Assembly (NCBI GenBank): GCA_947090755.1
Contig: CAMUPF010000006.1
Location: forward strand, 1-64,000
Reading direction: 5' to 3'
DNA from: an uncultured Candidatus Melainabacteria bacterium
Lineage (GTDB): Bacteria; Cyanobacteriota; Vampirovibrionia; Gastranaerophilales; Gastranaerophilaceae
Length of the DNA stretch: 64,000 bases
The first letter of the stretch is position 1. Every line of letters begins with the position of its first letter. The translations under genes and the position numbers were made by a program. This document shows positions 52,179 through 61,356 of this stretch, piece by piece. The notes under the pieces are model-generated. The model made no database searches, had not been told where the DNA came from, and saw nothing but the letters and a program-made list of their open reading frames with translations.

Positions 52179-53152
52179 AATTTGCCCTGAGGGTTGCAGG
52201 TAAGTATCTGGACCAGCCGAAATTAGTTGAAAAATTAGGGAAAGTGGTGCCATTAGGTTTAGGAGCTTGCGCGGCAGGATATGCGTTTTATGATTCATCA
52301 AGGCAGAAAACCGATGCGCAGAAGCGCAGAACTTTTGTGCGTGACGGGCTTGTTCTCGGTGCGACTGTAACATCTGCGCTTGCGGCGCCGAAGATTGCGT
52401 CAGCTATAACGGGTAAGAAATTGCTTGAAGTTTTTGATAACAAGCTGTTGGTGGATTCTTTTATTAGGAACAAGGCGCCTGAGGCGAAAATTGAAAAGAT
52501 TTTGAAGAGGGCTAAGACAAAAGTTTTAAGTCTGCCGGAGGTCGCGGAACTGATGAAAACTTTGAAAAGTGCTGATGAATGTAATTTTTTGAACAAATTA
52601 ATTCCGCCGCCTGAGAATGTGAGTTCAAAGGATATTTTTTCAGAGATTGGCTGGCTGTCTATTGTAGGCGCCGTTCCTGTCGTTGGCGGTGTTGCGGGTG
52701 GGCTACTTGCGGATAAGGCAACCGGTGGAAACTGGCGGAAACGCTTGCCGGATAAAATCAAAGAGGGTTCATATCAATATTTGGCGAATATTTTCTTGTG
52801 TAATGTCGGTGCCGGTGCGGCGCTTGCAATTTTGGAGAAAAAGAATATCAAATCACGAATGGCGCGTGGGCTTGGTATGGTTGGCGGTATAATTTTGACC
52901 GGCGTTATTGGCGGCAGTAAAATTGCGAATTTCATCGGTGATAAGGTTATAAATCCGCTTTTTGGTTATAAGCATACGAAAAAAGATGAGCGTACGCCAG
53001 AACTTATCGATATCGGACTTCATACGGATGATATTGCGACGGTTTCTCTGTTGTCGGGATTGAAGTGGATTGAGCCGATGCTGCCGATATTGTACACGGT
53101 TTCAGGCTACCGTGCCGGAATAGGCTACAGGAACCACAAAGAAAAGATTTAA
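52175..53152 (+). CDS. Hypothetical membrane-associated protein co-transcribed with the metal regulator
   Basis: 325 aa. Several Gly/Ala-rich hydrophobic stretches (VVPLGLGACAAGYAF, LVLGATVTSALAAP, IVGAVPVVGGVAGGLLADKA, MVGGIILTGVIGG) separated by charged helices. No transporter family recognised. The four-base overlap (ATGA) with the regulator gene makes co-translation near certain, so a link to Fe/Mn handling is inferred from context only. It shares its general look with the unknown proteins at 58257 and 58990. Confidence 0.7.
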   Translation: MKFALRVAGKYLDQPKLVEKLGKVVPLGLGACAAGYAFYDSSRQKTDAQKRRTFVRDGLVLGATVTSALAAPKIASAITGKKLLEVFDNKLLVDSFIRNKAPEAKIEKILKRAKTKVLSLPEVAELMKTLKSADECNFLNKLIPPPENVSSKDIFSEIGWLSIVGAVPVVGGVAGGLLADKATGGNWRKRLPDKIKEGSYQYLANIFLCNVGAGAALAILEKKNIKSRMARGLGMVGGIILTGVIGGSKIANFIGDKVINPLFGYKHTKKDERTPELIDIGLHTDDIATVSLLSGLKWIEPMLPILYTVSGYRAGIGYRNHKEKI

Positions 53153-53479
53153 TTATTCTTTTAACAGACTTTTAGTTATTTGATACACCAGTTCCAGTTT
53201 TTGTGGGTTTTGTGATAATTTTGATAGATTATTGTTTATTTCTGCAAGAAGTTCTTCTGGTTCTTTTAGATGATTAAGAGCAAAGAGTTCTTCGCTGGTA
53301 GTGTTGAGTGTTTTTAATAATTTGTCAATTGTTTCGGACGTGACAAAGTTTTCTCCGCGTTCAATTGCGCTGAGTGCGCGCTGAGAGATGTCAACGGCTT
53401 CTGCAAGTTGTTCTTGTGTTAGTCCGCGATTTTGCCGCATACGTTTGATTTTTTCGCCGAATTCTTCTTTTATACCCAC
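53153..53479 (-). CDS. XRE-family HTH regulator
   Basis: 108 aa. A Cro/C1-type HTH at about 8-64 (IKRMRQNRGLTQEQLAEAVDIS, then LSAIERGENFVTSETIDKLLKTL; split) and a short helical tail. It faces the 52175 gene convergently. Its start region (53480-53664) is AT-rich with no clear operator. Target unknown. Confidence 0.85.
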   Translation of the reverse strand: MGIKEEFGEKIKRMRQNRGLTQEQLAEAVDISQRALSAIERGENFVTSETIDKLLKTLNTTSEELFALNHLKEPEELLAEINNNLSKLSQNPQKLELVYQITKSLLKE

Positions 53480-53664
53480 TTTTTATACCTTTTGCTTCGT
53501 AAATTACCTATGATATGTATCTAAAAGTATTTTATATGAAGTTTTATGAAGCCGGAATGTAGCATTAATACTATTTGTACAAATTAAACAATTTAAAATT
53601 GTATGATTGGCGCAATTCGGAGGTGTAAATTTCGTTTATATTGGTAAGAGAGGAGCAGGATTTT

Positions 53665-54093
53665 ATGAGTATGAATTTTGGATTGAATCTTTTTGGCCAG
53701 ACGCCTTATACCTCAAATGTTACGGCGGGGAATAATGCTGCTTTGTCGTCTACTGATGCGGATTTGAAAGAATATAAGTCATTATTGGATAAGAAGTCTA
53801 AAGGTATGCTTACGTCGCGTGATCAAAGTAGATTGCGGGAACTTCAGAGCAGTTTGTCAAAGGCGGGTAAGTTAAATAACGACGGTTCTATAAAGACCCG
53901 CCTGAATAGTGATAAGCTTAAAGCAAATGCCAGAAGAATGTCCTGGGAGGAGGTTGCCGGTAACTGCAATTCGGGGGTGACTGGCCGCGCGGCGAGTATT
54001 CTGCAAAAGACAGCGGCACGGGCTCTGGCTCAACAAAATAGAGTGTCCGGCGGAATGATGAGTAAAAATGGTTCGATATTCGGACGAAGATAG
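53665..54093 (+). CDS. Hypothetical protein with N-terminal NFG/LFG motif
   Basis: 142 aa. The start MSMNFGLNLFGQTPYTSN is followed by a polar helical region (LKEYKSLLDKKSKGMLTSRDQSRLRELQSSLSKAG, residues about 33-67) and a Gly/Ala/Arg-rich tail. No family recognised. AGAGGAG lies before the ATG at 53665, chosen over an upstream start without an SD. Located just before rpsH, which has its own promoter. Confidence 0.65.
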   Translation: MSMNFGLNLFGQTPYTSNVTAGNNAALSSTDADLKEYKSLLDKKSKGMLTSRDQSRLRELQSSLSKAGKLNNDGSIKTRLNSDKLKANARRMSWEEVAGNCNSGVTGRAASILQKTAARALAQQNRVSGGMMSKNGSIFGRR

Positions 54094-54127
54094 ACTTCGC
54101 TGCCCTTTATATTTTGTTACGAAGTGC

Positions 54128-54156
54128 TTGATTTTATAATATTTCCATGGTATTTT
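54128..54156 (+). promoter_or_regulatory. Promoter for rpsH-rplF-rplR
   Basis: TTGATT (54128-54133), 17 bases, TATTTT (54151-54156). It would give the detached second ribosomal block its own transcription, with a leader of about 110 bases. Confidence 0.5.
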
Positions 54157-54271
54157 AAATCTGTCAGACTACCGAAAGACGCTTTTTAATAAGCAAAAAT
54201 TAGTTCGGAAAGTGACGGTACTAATAGATACTGCGCAGGTTTGCTGCGTAAGTCCAAATAGGAGAAAACAA

Positions 54272-54667
54272 ATGAATACAGATCCAATAGCAGATATGCT
54301 AACAAGAATCAGAAACGCTAGTATGGTTTCTTTGACAGAAGTTAAAATGCCATCTTCTAAATTGAAAGTTGAATTGGCAAAATTGCTTAAATCAGAAGGT
54401 TTCATCACTGATTACGCAGTTTCTGAAGAAGGTAAATTCAAAGTATTATCAATCACTTTGAAATACGATTCTAAAAACAAACCTGTTATCTCTAAATTGC
54501 AAAGAGTTTCAAAACCAGGTTTGAGAAGCTACTGCAAGGCTCAAAACCTTCCTCAAGTATTAGGCGGTTTAGGCGTTGCAATCGTTTCAACAAGCAAAGG
54601 CTTGATGACAGACAGAAAAGCCCGTAAAGAAAACATCGGCGGCGAAGTTTTATGTTACGTTTACTAA
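54272..54667 (+). CDS. rpsH: Ribosomal protein S8
   Basis: 131 aa. [72 protein letters not shown] (split around 88-125) are S8 blocks. The ATG at 54272 follows AGGAG. It opens the second ribosomal block after the interruption. Confidence 0.97.
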   Translation: MNTDPIADMLTRIRNASMVSLTEVKMPSSKLKVELAKLLKSEGFITDYAVSEEGKFKVLSITLKYDSKNKPVISKLQRVSKPGLRSYCKAQNLPQVLGGLGVAIVSTSKGLMTDRKARKENIGGEVLCYVY

Positions 54668-54760
54668 TTTGTAAACCTAACCAACGTTGTAAAAAATATA
54701 GGCTAAATTGGTAGAAACACCTATATTGATTAAAGTTATACCAAAAGGAGAAAATTAATT

Positions 54761-55300
54761 ATGTCACGTATTGGTAAATTACCTATAGCAATTCCTTCAG
54801 GAGTTGAAGTTAAAATCGAAGGTCAAATAGTTACCGTTAAAGGTTCTAAAGGTACTGAATCAGTAACCGTTCGTCCTGAAATTTCTGTAAAAGTTGAAGA
54901 CAATCACATCGTTGTTGAAAGAGTTGATGAATCACGTCAAGCACGTTCATTACACGGATTGTCAAGAACTTTAATCGCAAATGCAGTTAAAGGCGTAAGC
55001 GAAGGTTTCGAAAAGAAATTAGAAATCGTCGGTGTTGGTTACCGTGCTAACATGGAAGGTTCAAACCTTAACATGGCACTTGGTTACTCTCACCCTGTAG
55101 TAATCGTTCCGCCGGCAGGAATTACTCTTTCTGTTGAGGCTAACACAAAAGTTTCTGTAAAAGGAACAAATAAACAGTTGGTTGGCGATGTAGCAGCTGA
55201 AATTCGCGGAAAACGTCCACCTGAAGTTTACAAAGGAAAAGGTGTTAAATACGAAGGCGAATACATCAGACGTAAAGCCGGTAAAGCTGGTAAGAAATAG
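54761..55300 (+). CDS. rplF: Ribosomal protein L6
   Basis: 179 aa. [19 protein letters not shown] start, the central [28 protein letters not shown] (split) and [10 protein letters not shown] end are L6. AAAGGAG precedes the ATG. Confidence 0.98.
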   Translation: MSRIGKLPIAIPSGVEVKIEGQIVTVKGSKGTESVTVRPEISVKVEDNHIVVERVDESRQARSLHGLSRTLIANAVKGVSEGFEKKLEIVGVGYRANMEGSNLNMALGYSHPVVIVPPAGITLSVEANTKVSVKGTNKQLVGDVAAEIRGKRPPEVYKGKGVKYEGEYIRRKAGKAGKK

Positions 55301-55414
55301 ACCTGCGGTCTATCTGCTGCGCTTAAGATACTGGCGTATTTCCACTCTAATTTTGTTAGAAGCCCGTGTGAACCCTCTTGGTGGAGAGCAGGTTTGGGCA
55401 GAAAGAAGGAAAAA

Positions 55415-55783
55415 ATGATTAAACAAGAAAACAGAAAAGCAAAAGTTCAAAAAAGACACAGATCAATCAGAAACAAAATCTCAGGAACCGCTGAGTTCCC
55501 TAGATTGGCTGTATATAGAAGTACAAAACACATTTACGCTCAATTGATTGATGATGTTAATCATGTAACATTGGCATCAGCTTCTTCAAATGATAAAGAT
55601 TTGAAAGAAAAATTGGCAAACGGCGGTAACATCGAAGCTGCTAAAGTTGTTGGTGAAACAATCGCTCAAAAAGCTAAAAAAGCAGGCGTTGAATGCGTAG
55701 TATTCGATAGAGGCGGATTCTTGTATCACGGTCGTGTAGCAGCTTTGGCTGATGCGGCTAGAGAAGCTGGCTTGATGTTCTAA
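55415..55783 (+). CDS. rplR: Ribosomal protein L18
   Basis: 122 aa. [13 protein letters not shown]-type start ([21 protein letters not shown]), [15 protein letters not shown] and [23 protein letters not shown] are L18, a 5S rRNA binder. The ATG at 55415 has GAAGGA upstream. rpsE, rpmD, rplO and secY, which normally follow, are absent; a structured repeat and a terminator come instead. Confidence 0.97.
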   Translation: MIKQENRKAKVQKRHRSIRNKISGTAEFPRLAVYRSTKHIYAQLIDDVNHVTLASASSNDKDLKEKLANGGNIEAAKVVGETIAQKAKKAGVECVVFDRGGFLYHGRVAALADAAREAGLMF

Positions 55784-55922
55784 TTGCGTAAGCCGGTGTA
55801 GCCACAGCGCAGGCTTGCGTTGAGCAAGACTGGCAGGTGGCGAAACACTATGTCAGCGACGTTTCAATTTCTGCAATTGTTGATAACAATTGCTTAGAAA
55901 TTGTCAGGAGCTTTTGACGAAA
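55784..55922 (+). ncRNA. Candidate structured RNA repeat, copy C, after rplR
   Basis: Core 55798-55851: GTAG-CCAC pairs with GTGG-(CGAAACA)-CTAT, enclosing CTTGC-GTTGA-GCAAG and ACTGGCAG. Downstream, AATTTCT...AGAAATT encloses the palindrome CAATTGTTGATAACAATTG. It begins GCGTAAGCCGGTGTAGCC, close to GCGTCAGCCGGTGTAGCG of copy B. It sits where the normal operon order breaks. Confidence 0.68.
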
Positions 55923-55923
55923 T

Positions 55924-55958
55924 AAAAAGGGCGGACTTTGAAAAAGTCCGCCCTTTTG
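55924..55958 (+). terminator. Bidirectional terminator after the rplR block
   Basis: AAAAGGGCGGACTTT and AAAGTCCGCCCTTTT form a 15-base-pair stem with A/T flanks, between convergent genes. Confidence 0.9.
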
Positions 55959-56813
55959 TTAGTTATAAATGTATAAGTCCTGAGTGAGTTTAATTTCGTA
56001 AAGGGTTTCAGGCGGGAGTGAGATTCGGTTTCCTTTTGCCTTAAGTGCTGCAACCGGTGAAAGGATTACGCCGCCGATGTAGCCCACCGTTCCGCCAAGA
56101 AAGGTGAATGGTGAAAGGATTACAGTCGCACCATCGTTGGCAAATGCGGCAGTCTTTTTCATTGATGTGCGGAAGAATCTATGACTTTTTTTGATGTATT
56201 TACCGGTGCTTGCAAGGTAGGTACGTTTACCTTTAATGTTGTTTAAAAAGATTTTTTTGCCGTTGGCTTTTGTGATTTTGCCATCAGTGTAATGCGTTGC
56301 GCCGTCAAGGGTAATACTTTCAATTTCAAGTTTTACCAGACCGCCGTTACCTGTGTATTGCGGAAGATGGGCGTCGACTATCCGGCCGCGGAGTGTTGAA
56401 CCTGCCGGGATCGTTATGTAGCGTTTCGTTACGGGTTTTGTGGTCGTGAAGCTTACACGGTTGCCGATTTTAGCGCTGTCGGAAGCCCAGTTCTTTGAAG
56501 TCGCACGGAATTTTGTGCCGCGTCCGATTTTGGTTGCTGTTGAACGGTCAGCCGGTTTAATTGCAATAGGTTTACGCGCTTCTGGTGGTTTAATTTTTTG
56601 TGTGGAAATATTATTTCCTGTCTGTACCTGTTCATTAGGTTCTAAGCCCTCCGGAAGTTTTGGCAGAGTTTCTTCGAGGCTTCCGGCGTTGTATTTTTTG
56701 TTTATTTCGGCGTCGATTGAATTATCTAATTCAATACAAAAACCTTGGGACTGAAATAAACACAGCCCCAAGATGATTTGAAAAAAATATTGTATGAATT
56801 TTTTGGTTCTCAT
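55959..56813 (-). CDS. Secreted hypothetical protein (284 aa)
   Basis: A signal peptide is clear: MRTKK, then a hydrophobic stretch ending SQGFCIELD (about 25-30). A proline-rich linker (about 60-95) leads to a beta-rich domain, with IPAGSTLRGRIVDA near 138 recalling the TrbI/VirB10-like or DotG-like turn where Gly-Leu-Arg-Gly occurs. I do not assign it. The C-terminal ILSPFTFLGGTVGYIGGVILSPVAALKAKG is hydrophobic and may associate with membrane (split around 230-259). Its ATG shares one base with the stop of the GltD-like gene. Confidence 0.7.
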   Translation of the reverse strand: MRTKKFIQYFFQIILGLCLFQSQGFCIELDNSIDAEINKKYNAGSLEETLPKLPEGLEPNEQVQTGNNISTQKIKPPEARKPIAIKPADRSTATKIGRGTKFRATSKNWASDSAKIGNRVSFTTTKPVTKRYITIPAGSTLRGRIVDAHLPQYTGNGGLVKLEIESITLDGATHYTDGKITKANGKKIFLNNIKGKRTYLASTGKYIKKSHRFFRTSMKKTAAFANDGATVILSPFTFLGGTVGYIGGVILSPVAALKAKGNRISLPPETLYEIKLTQDLYIYN

Positions 56814-58186
56814 TATTTTTTTAATGCTTCGTTGATGGCTTTTGCCGCTTTTTTGCCGGCACCCATCGCGTTAATTGCGTTTGATGCTCCGACCGGTGCA
56901 ACGTCGCCGCCTGCGTAAACATTTTCTAATGAAGTTGCGCGGGTTTCTGCGTCTACCGTAATGTAGCCGCGTCTGTCCGTGATGATTTCCAAGCCTTCAG
57001 CCTGTGCTGATTTTTGGATAATCGGGTTAGGGCCTGTACCGAGCGCTACGATTACTGTGTCAAGTTCGATTGTTTCAACTTCGCCGGTTGCAACAGGTGA
57101 ACGTCTTCCGCTTTCGTCAGGTTCGCCAAGTTCCATAACTTCAAGTTCTACTGATTTAACGTAACCGTCTTCGCCGTGGATTTCTTTCGGTGCAAGTAAG
57201 AATTTAAATACAACGCCTTCTTCTTTAGCGTGGCGGATTTCTTCTAAACGTGCCGGAAGTTCTTTTTCTGTACGTCTGTAAATGATATAAACTTCTTCAA
57301 AACCAACGCGAACGGCAGTTCTTGCCGCGTCCATTGCGACGTTTCCGCCGCCGAAGATTGCGGCTTTTTTACCCACGCGAAGTGGAGTTGTGCTGTCTTT
57401 TTCCCACGCGCCCATGAGGTTTACGCGGGTTAAGAATTCATTTGCTGAATATACGCCGTTTAGGTTTTCACCCGGAACGCCCATCATTTTCGGCAAGCCT
57501 GCTCCTGAACAGATAAATACAGCATCAAAGCCGTCTTCTTTCAATTGTTGAAGGGTTATTGATTTACCAACAACAACGTTAGTGTGGAATTCAACGCCCA
57601 TAGCTTTAAGGTTTTCGATTTCTCTGTCCAGAACTACGCGTGGAAGTCTGAATGGAGGAATTCCGTATCTCAAAACGCCGCCGAGTTTGTGAAGCGCTTC
57701 AAAAACAACAACTTCGTGGCCGGCTTTTCTGAGGTCAGCTGCTGCTGTGATACCTGCGCAGCCTGAACCAACGACCGCAACTTTTTTACCGCTCGGTTTG
57801 ATTTCAGGCATTGCGGCTTTTGTGTTGTCGCCAACATATCTTTCCAATGCCCCTATTGAAACCGGTTGGCCTTTAATGCCAAGAACGCAGTTGCCTTCGC
57901 ATTGTCTTTCCTGAGGGCAAACACGGCCGCAAACTGATGGTAACATACTGGTTTCACGGATAATTTCACCCGCTTTTTCTAAATTATCTTCTTTGATAGC
58001 TTTGATAAAGTCAGGAATTTTAATATTAACCGGACATCCTTGAACGCAGCGTGGATTTTTGCAGTTCAAACATCTTGAAGCTTCAAGTTTAACCTGTTCC
58101 GGTGTTAAATTACTTTCGACAGGATTAAAATTAGAACGTCTTTCGATTTTGTCCTGTTCCTGAACTCTTTGTCTTTCTATTGCCAT
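56813..58186 (-). CDS. gltA: Glutamate synthase small-subunit-type NADPH oxidoreductase
   Basis: 457 aa. An N-terminal Fer4_20 domain with CLNCKNPRCVQGCP and CGRVCPQERQCEGNCV carries eight cysteines for two 4Fe-4S clusters. The FAD site is VAVVGSGCAGITAAADLRKAG and the NADPH site AAIFGGGNVAMDAARTA. This is the GltA-type NADPH-dependent glutamate synthase/NfnB-like family; without a large GltB subunit beside it the exact partner is open. The ATG at 58186 (GGGAG seven bases upstream) is preferred to one two codons earlier that overlaps the SD. Confidence 0.93.
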   Translation of the reverse strand: MAIERQRVQEQDKIERRSNFNPVESNLTPEQVKLEASRCLNCKNPRCVQGCPVNIKIPDFIKAIKEDNLEKAGEIIRETSMLPSVCGRVCPQERQCEGNCVLGIKGQPVSIGALERYVGDNTKAAMPEIKPSGKKVAVVGSGCAGITAAADLRKAGHEVVVFEALHKLGGVLRYGIPPFRLPRVVLDREIENLKAMGVEFHTNVVVGKSITLQQLKEDGFDAVFICSGAGLPKMMGVPGENLNGVYSANEFLTRVNLMGAWEKDSTTPLRVGKKAAIFGGGNVAMDAARTAVRVGFEEVYIIYRRTEKELPARLEEIRHAKEEGVVFKFLLAPKEIHGEDGYVKSVELEVMELGEPDESGRRSPVATGEVETIELDTVIVALGTGPNPIIQKSAQAEGLEIITDRRGYITVDAETRATSLENVYAGGDVAPVGASNAINAMGAGKKAAKAINEALKK

Positions 58187-58256
58187 ACACATCTCCCTTA
58201 TTATTCATAATTCAATAATAAAATTTTACATCAAACACGGGATATGTGCAAGGAAA

Positions 58257-58997
58257 TTATTTGTGGCTTTTAATGTATGAATCAACAAGTCTGCTATCAT
58301 TTGACAGAGCCGCCGGTTTTACATCCGCTGTTGAAACATCAAGTTTTTTTTCGGTGTCAAAACTGTTTTTTGTTTCAGGATTAACTTCCGGTTTTTTATT
58401 TTCGGAGTCTTTCATCATCCATTTTTTAGCAGTGTCAGCGAGCGGGGTTGACAGGAACGGTACAATCATACGTTTGGCAACGATTGTTGATAATGCAAGA
58501 CCTGTGATTTGAGTGAAGGCGCTGACGATTGAACCTTTGTATTTATCAAATGCAGGGTGGAATTCGTCGCCGCCGATTCCTTTAAAGTCTTTTGTTTTAT
58601 TGAGGACTGCCTGATAACCTTTTGCGGCACTTCTGTTGAAGAATTTGCCCATTGTTTTTGCAAATAATTTGTTTTGGAATTTAGTGAATCCGATAGTCAT
58701 TGCGATTTGTGTTGAAATCATCAAAATACCGTTTGTAAGGTCCAATGCCGCAACGAACGGACGTTTATCTTCCGGTATATTTTTGTTGTTTAAACTTTGA
58801 TAAGTATAAAGAGCGCATCCAATACCGTCTTTAGCAACAACAGAACCTACGCCTACTGCGGTGATAAGATTGTTGTCGTTTATTTGGTATTTTCTGCCCA
58901 GTGTTTTTTTAACGAAGTTGGTTTCACCGAGCCAGTTTGCAGGTTTGTAAATAAGGTTTTCTTTTAATGAGGATCCGATTCTACTAATATTAGCCAT
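58257..58997 (-). CDS. Hypothetical membrane protein (246 aa), pair member 1
   Basis: No family recognised. Weakly hydrophobic helices (LITAVGVGSVVAKDGIGCALY, LDLTNGILMISTQIAMTIGF, IVSAFTQITGLALSTIVAKRMIVPFLSTPLADTAKKWM; each split or approximate) and a charged C-terminal tail. Likely inner-membrane. Its start overlaps the end of the 58990 gene by eight bases, so both are translated together. Confidence 0.7.
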   Translation of the reverse strand: MANISRIGSSLKENLIYKPANWLGETNFVKKTLGRKYQINDNNLITAVGVGSVVAKDGIGCALYTYQSLNNKNIPEDKRPFVAALDLTNGILMISTQIAMTIGFTKFQNKLFAKTMGKFFNRSAAKGYQAVLNKTKDFKGIGGDEFHPAFDKYKGSIVSAFTQITGLALSTIVAKRMIVPFLSTPLADTAKKWMMKDSENKKPEVNPETKNSFDTEKKLDVSTADVKPAALSNDSRLVDSYIKSHK

Positions 58998-60432
58998 TAT
59001 TTACCTCCTTTCCTTTCGCCGGTGCCTGTTCTACAAGTTTGTTATTGGCTTTTGCTTTTTTGTTAGAAAGGTTAGGGAAGAATTTATCCATAAATATCGG
59101 ATACGCAATGTTAAGTAATTCGCAGGAGAACGGAGCAGCGATTAAGCCTAAGATGACGCCGCCGATTTGTTTGTGGCATTTCATGCTGCCTTTGATTTGT
59201 TGTTTGAACATATCGGCAACTCTTTGTGCGAAGATGATTCCTTTTTTAGCAAGACGTTTATTATTTTTAACTTCTGTGCTAAACATTGCTTCAATTTCTT
59301 TTACGGTTTTGCCGTTTTTGATTTCTGTTTGGATTTTTTCGTAGAATGCAAGGTTTTTATCAATAGCGGCAATTCTATCAGCTAATTCTTGTTTAACGGC
59401 TGTTTCAACTGCTGTTTTGTCTGCCATTTTATCAGGGCCGTATTTGATTGCGGTTGCCTTAACCTTTTGTATTTTGTCTTTCATTACTTCAATGAAGTCT
59501 CCTTGATCGGATGTAGGGATGTTACCTCTTGCGATATCAAGTACTTCTTCTGTAATTAATTTTAATTCGGCCAAATCTTTGCCTTTTAAGCCTTTAATCT
59601 TATCTTTAAGCGCGGATTTTACTTTTTTCAAATCATTTTCGCCTAAGATGTTTTCCATTTCGGATACATATTCAAGTGTTTTCTGGTTATTGGTTCTGTA
59701 AAATTCTCTACGTCTTACTCTGTAAACATTTTTTTCATCCGTCAGACGTTTTCTTTCTGTTTTTTCGCCGTCAATCAGGTTTTCAATCGCGCCGTTTACT
59801 GCGTTTTTGAAGATTTCCTTATCGATTTTGAATAATCCTGATTTATTAGCTTTGGAAATTTCAATTGTTTCGTTGTTTCTAATATCGTTGAGAAGTTTTT
59901 CTTTTTGTTGTTTAACCTTTGCTTTTACGGCGTTGTCAATTTGGGCTTCGCTGTAATCAGGGTGTTGTTTTTTGATTTCTCTTGCGAGGAATTTTTCATC
60001 CTGAAAAGCGGTTCTATTATAGTTATCGCCAAATCTTCCTTTATTGTAAGCGTTTTCCATCACTTTATCAAACGGCTTAACGGTCAAATAGACGTTGGTT
60101 AATACGGTTAACACTGCTGAAATCGGTTGACGCCATGCTGCATAAGTTCTTGTATCTTCGTCGGATTTTGATAGCGGGTTAAATTTGATAAAAATCGGTG
60201 CGATTAAACCGGTACCGATTGCGTTAATCATGGTGTTTTGAACTTCACCCAATCCGCTGGAAAGTTTTTTTGCCATTTTTACACTGTATGGCATAAAACT
60301 GTCGATTTTTTTACCTATGTCCGCAGAAGCATATTTATTACCGAATGCAACCTGACGGTTTTCTTGAGTAATCGGCTGGTTGTACTTCTGTGGATTTCCC
60401 GTATTTGCTACTTTTCCAAATTCTACTTTCAT
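58990..60432 (-). CDS. Hypothetical protein (480 aa), pair member 2, QVAFGN motif
   Basis: Begins MKVEFGKVANTGNPQKYN and has RQVAFGNKYAS near residue 30. Hydrophobic segments lie near 70-85 (INAIGTGLIAPIFIKF), 100-115 and 425-445. A long charged coiled-coil-like middle (about 130-400) is rich in Lys and Glu. No recognised family. ATG 60432 with GGGAAG upstream; an adjacent TTG is also possible. The membrane ends with a long helical domain suggest an envelope scaffold, but this is only inference. Confidence 0.7.
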   Translation of the reverse strand: MKVEFGKVANTGNPQKYNQPITQENRQVAFGNKYASADIGKKIDSFMPYSVKMAKKLSSGLGEVQNTMINAIGTGLIAPIFIKFNPLSKSDEDTRTYAAWRQPISAVLTVLTNVYLTVKPFDKVMENAYNKGRFGDNYNRTAFQDEKFLAREIKKQHPDYSEAQIDNAVKAKVKQQKEKLLNDIRNNETIEISKANKSGLFKIDKEIFKNAVNGAIENLIDGEKTERKRLTDEKNVYRVRRREFYRTNNQKTLEYVSEMENILGENDLKKVKSALKDKIKGLKGKDLAELKLITEEVLDIARGNIPTSDQGDFIEVMKDKIQKVKATAIKYGPDKMADKTAVETAVKQELADRIAAIDKNLAFYEKIQTEIKNGKTVKEIEAMFSTEVKNNKRLAKKGIIFAQRVADMFKQQIKGSMKCHKQIGGVILGLIAAPFSCELLNIAYPIFMDKFFPNLSNKKAKANNKLVEQAPAKGKEVNNG

Positions 60433-60612
60433 CAATACACACTTCCCGAAGAATTCTGTTTCCTATATATATAGACGTTCTAACATGGGAAAAATTGCCC
60501 CTTAATCGTTAAATGTTAACAATTGTAACGAACTCTACATGCAGAAAATAGGGTGAGAACTCCTACAACTCTTACTATACCACCAACAAAATATTTTGCA
60601 AGCAAAACATAT

Positions 60613-61356
60613 CTAATTTATATTATATAGGATTATGCCGCAGGATATACTTAGATTTAGTGACTCTACGGCAGGGTTCATCTCGATTTTTACAGAGGTT
60701 GTTGAGTAATCTATTAATTCCTGAGAAAGGCCGTCTGCCTCGGAACCAAACATAATTAGCGCAGGTTTGCGGGCATGGAATGTTTTTAACAGATTTGTTG
60801 CACGCGGCAGGGTCGCTATTCGTTCGAAATTATCAAAATATTTTTTTAGTTCATTGAGCGTTTCTATATGGAAAACAGGTGTCTTACAGAGGTTTCCCAC
60901 TGAAGCGCGTACGCATTTCGGGTTGTAAATATCGGTGCAATTCCCGTAAAGAATTACGGCATCAACGTCAAATGCTGCGGCACTTCTAAGAATCGTTCCA
61001 AGGTTGCCGACATCTTTAATTCCCTCTAAAAGCAAAACCTTTTGGGCGCTTTTGAGTATTTGCGTATCAAAATGTTTCCGGCATGCCACCGCAACGGCTT
61101 CCGGTGCACTCTCTGTCGTTGAAATTTTCTTCAGCACAGCGTCTGTTGTTTCGATTATTTTATCCTGCGCAAAAGCATAACGTGCGGCTTTTGCTTTTAA
61201 TACAAAAATTCGTTCCAGTGTCAGGCCGATAGAATATGCTTCCTCTATTGCTTTGAAGCCCTCGAGTAGAAATTTACCCTCAAGGTCGCGAAATTTCTTT
61301 TGTTGAAGCTTTGCGGTTTCTTTGACCAGTTCGTTGTTAACGCTTGTTATTTCCAT
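60613..61356 (-). CDS. TrmH/SpoU-type RNA 2'-O-methyltransferase
   Basis: 247 aa. An N-terminal substrate-binding domain (LVKETAKLQQKKFRDLEGKFLLEG) is followed by the SPOUT knot: LLLEGIKDVGNLGTILRSAAAF (motif 1), IMFGSEADGLSQEL (motif 2) and MNPAVESLNLSISCGIILY (motif 3). It methylates rRNA or tRNA ribose using SAM; target not predictable (RlmB or TsnR-like). Its ATG overlaps the stop of the peptidase gene by one base. Confidence 0.9.
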   Translation of the reverse strand: MEITSVNNELVKETAKLQQKKFRDLEGKFLLEGFKAIEEAYSIGLTLERIFVLKAKAARYAFAQDKIIETTDAVLKKISTTESAPEAVAVACRKHFDTQILKSAQKVLLLEGIKDVGNLGTILRSAAAFDVDAVILYGNCTDIYNPKCVRASVGNLCKTPVFHIETLNELKKYFDNFERIATLPRATNLLKTFHARKPALIMFGSEADGLSQELIDYSTTSVKIEMNPAVESLNLSISCGIILYNIN

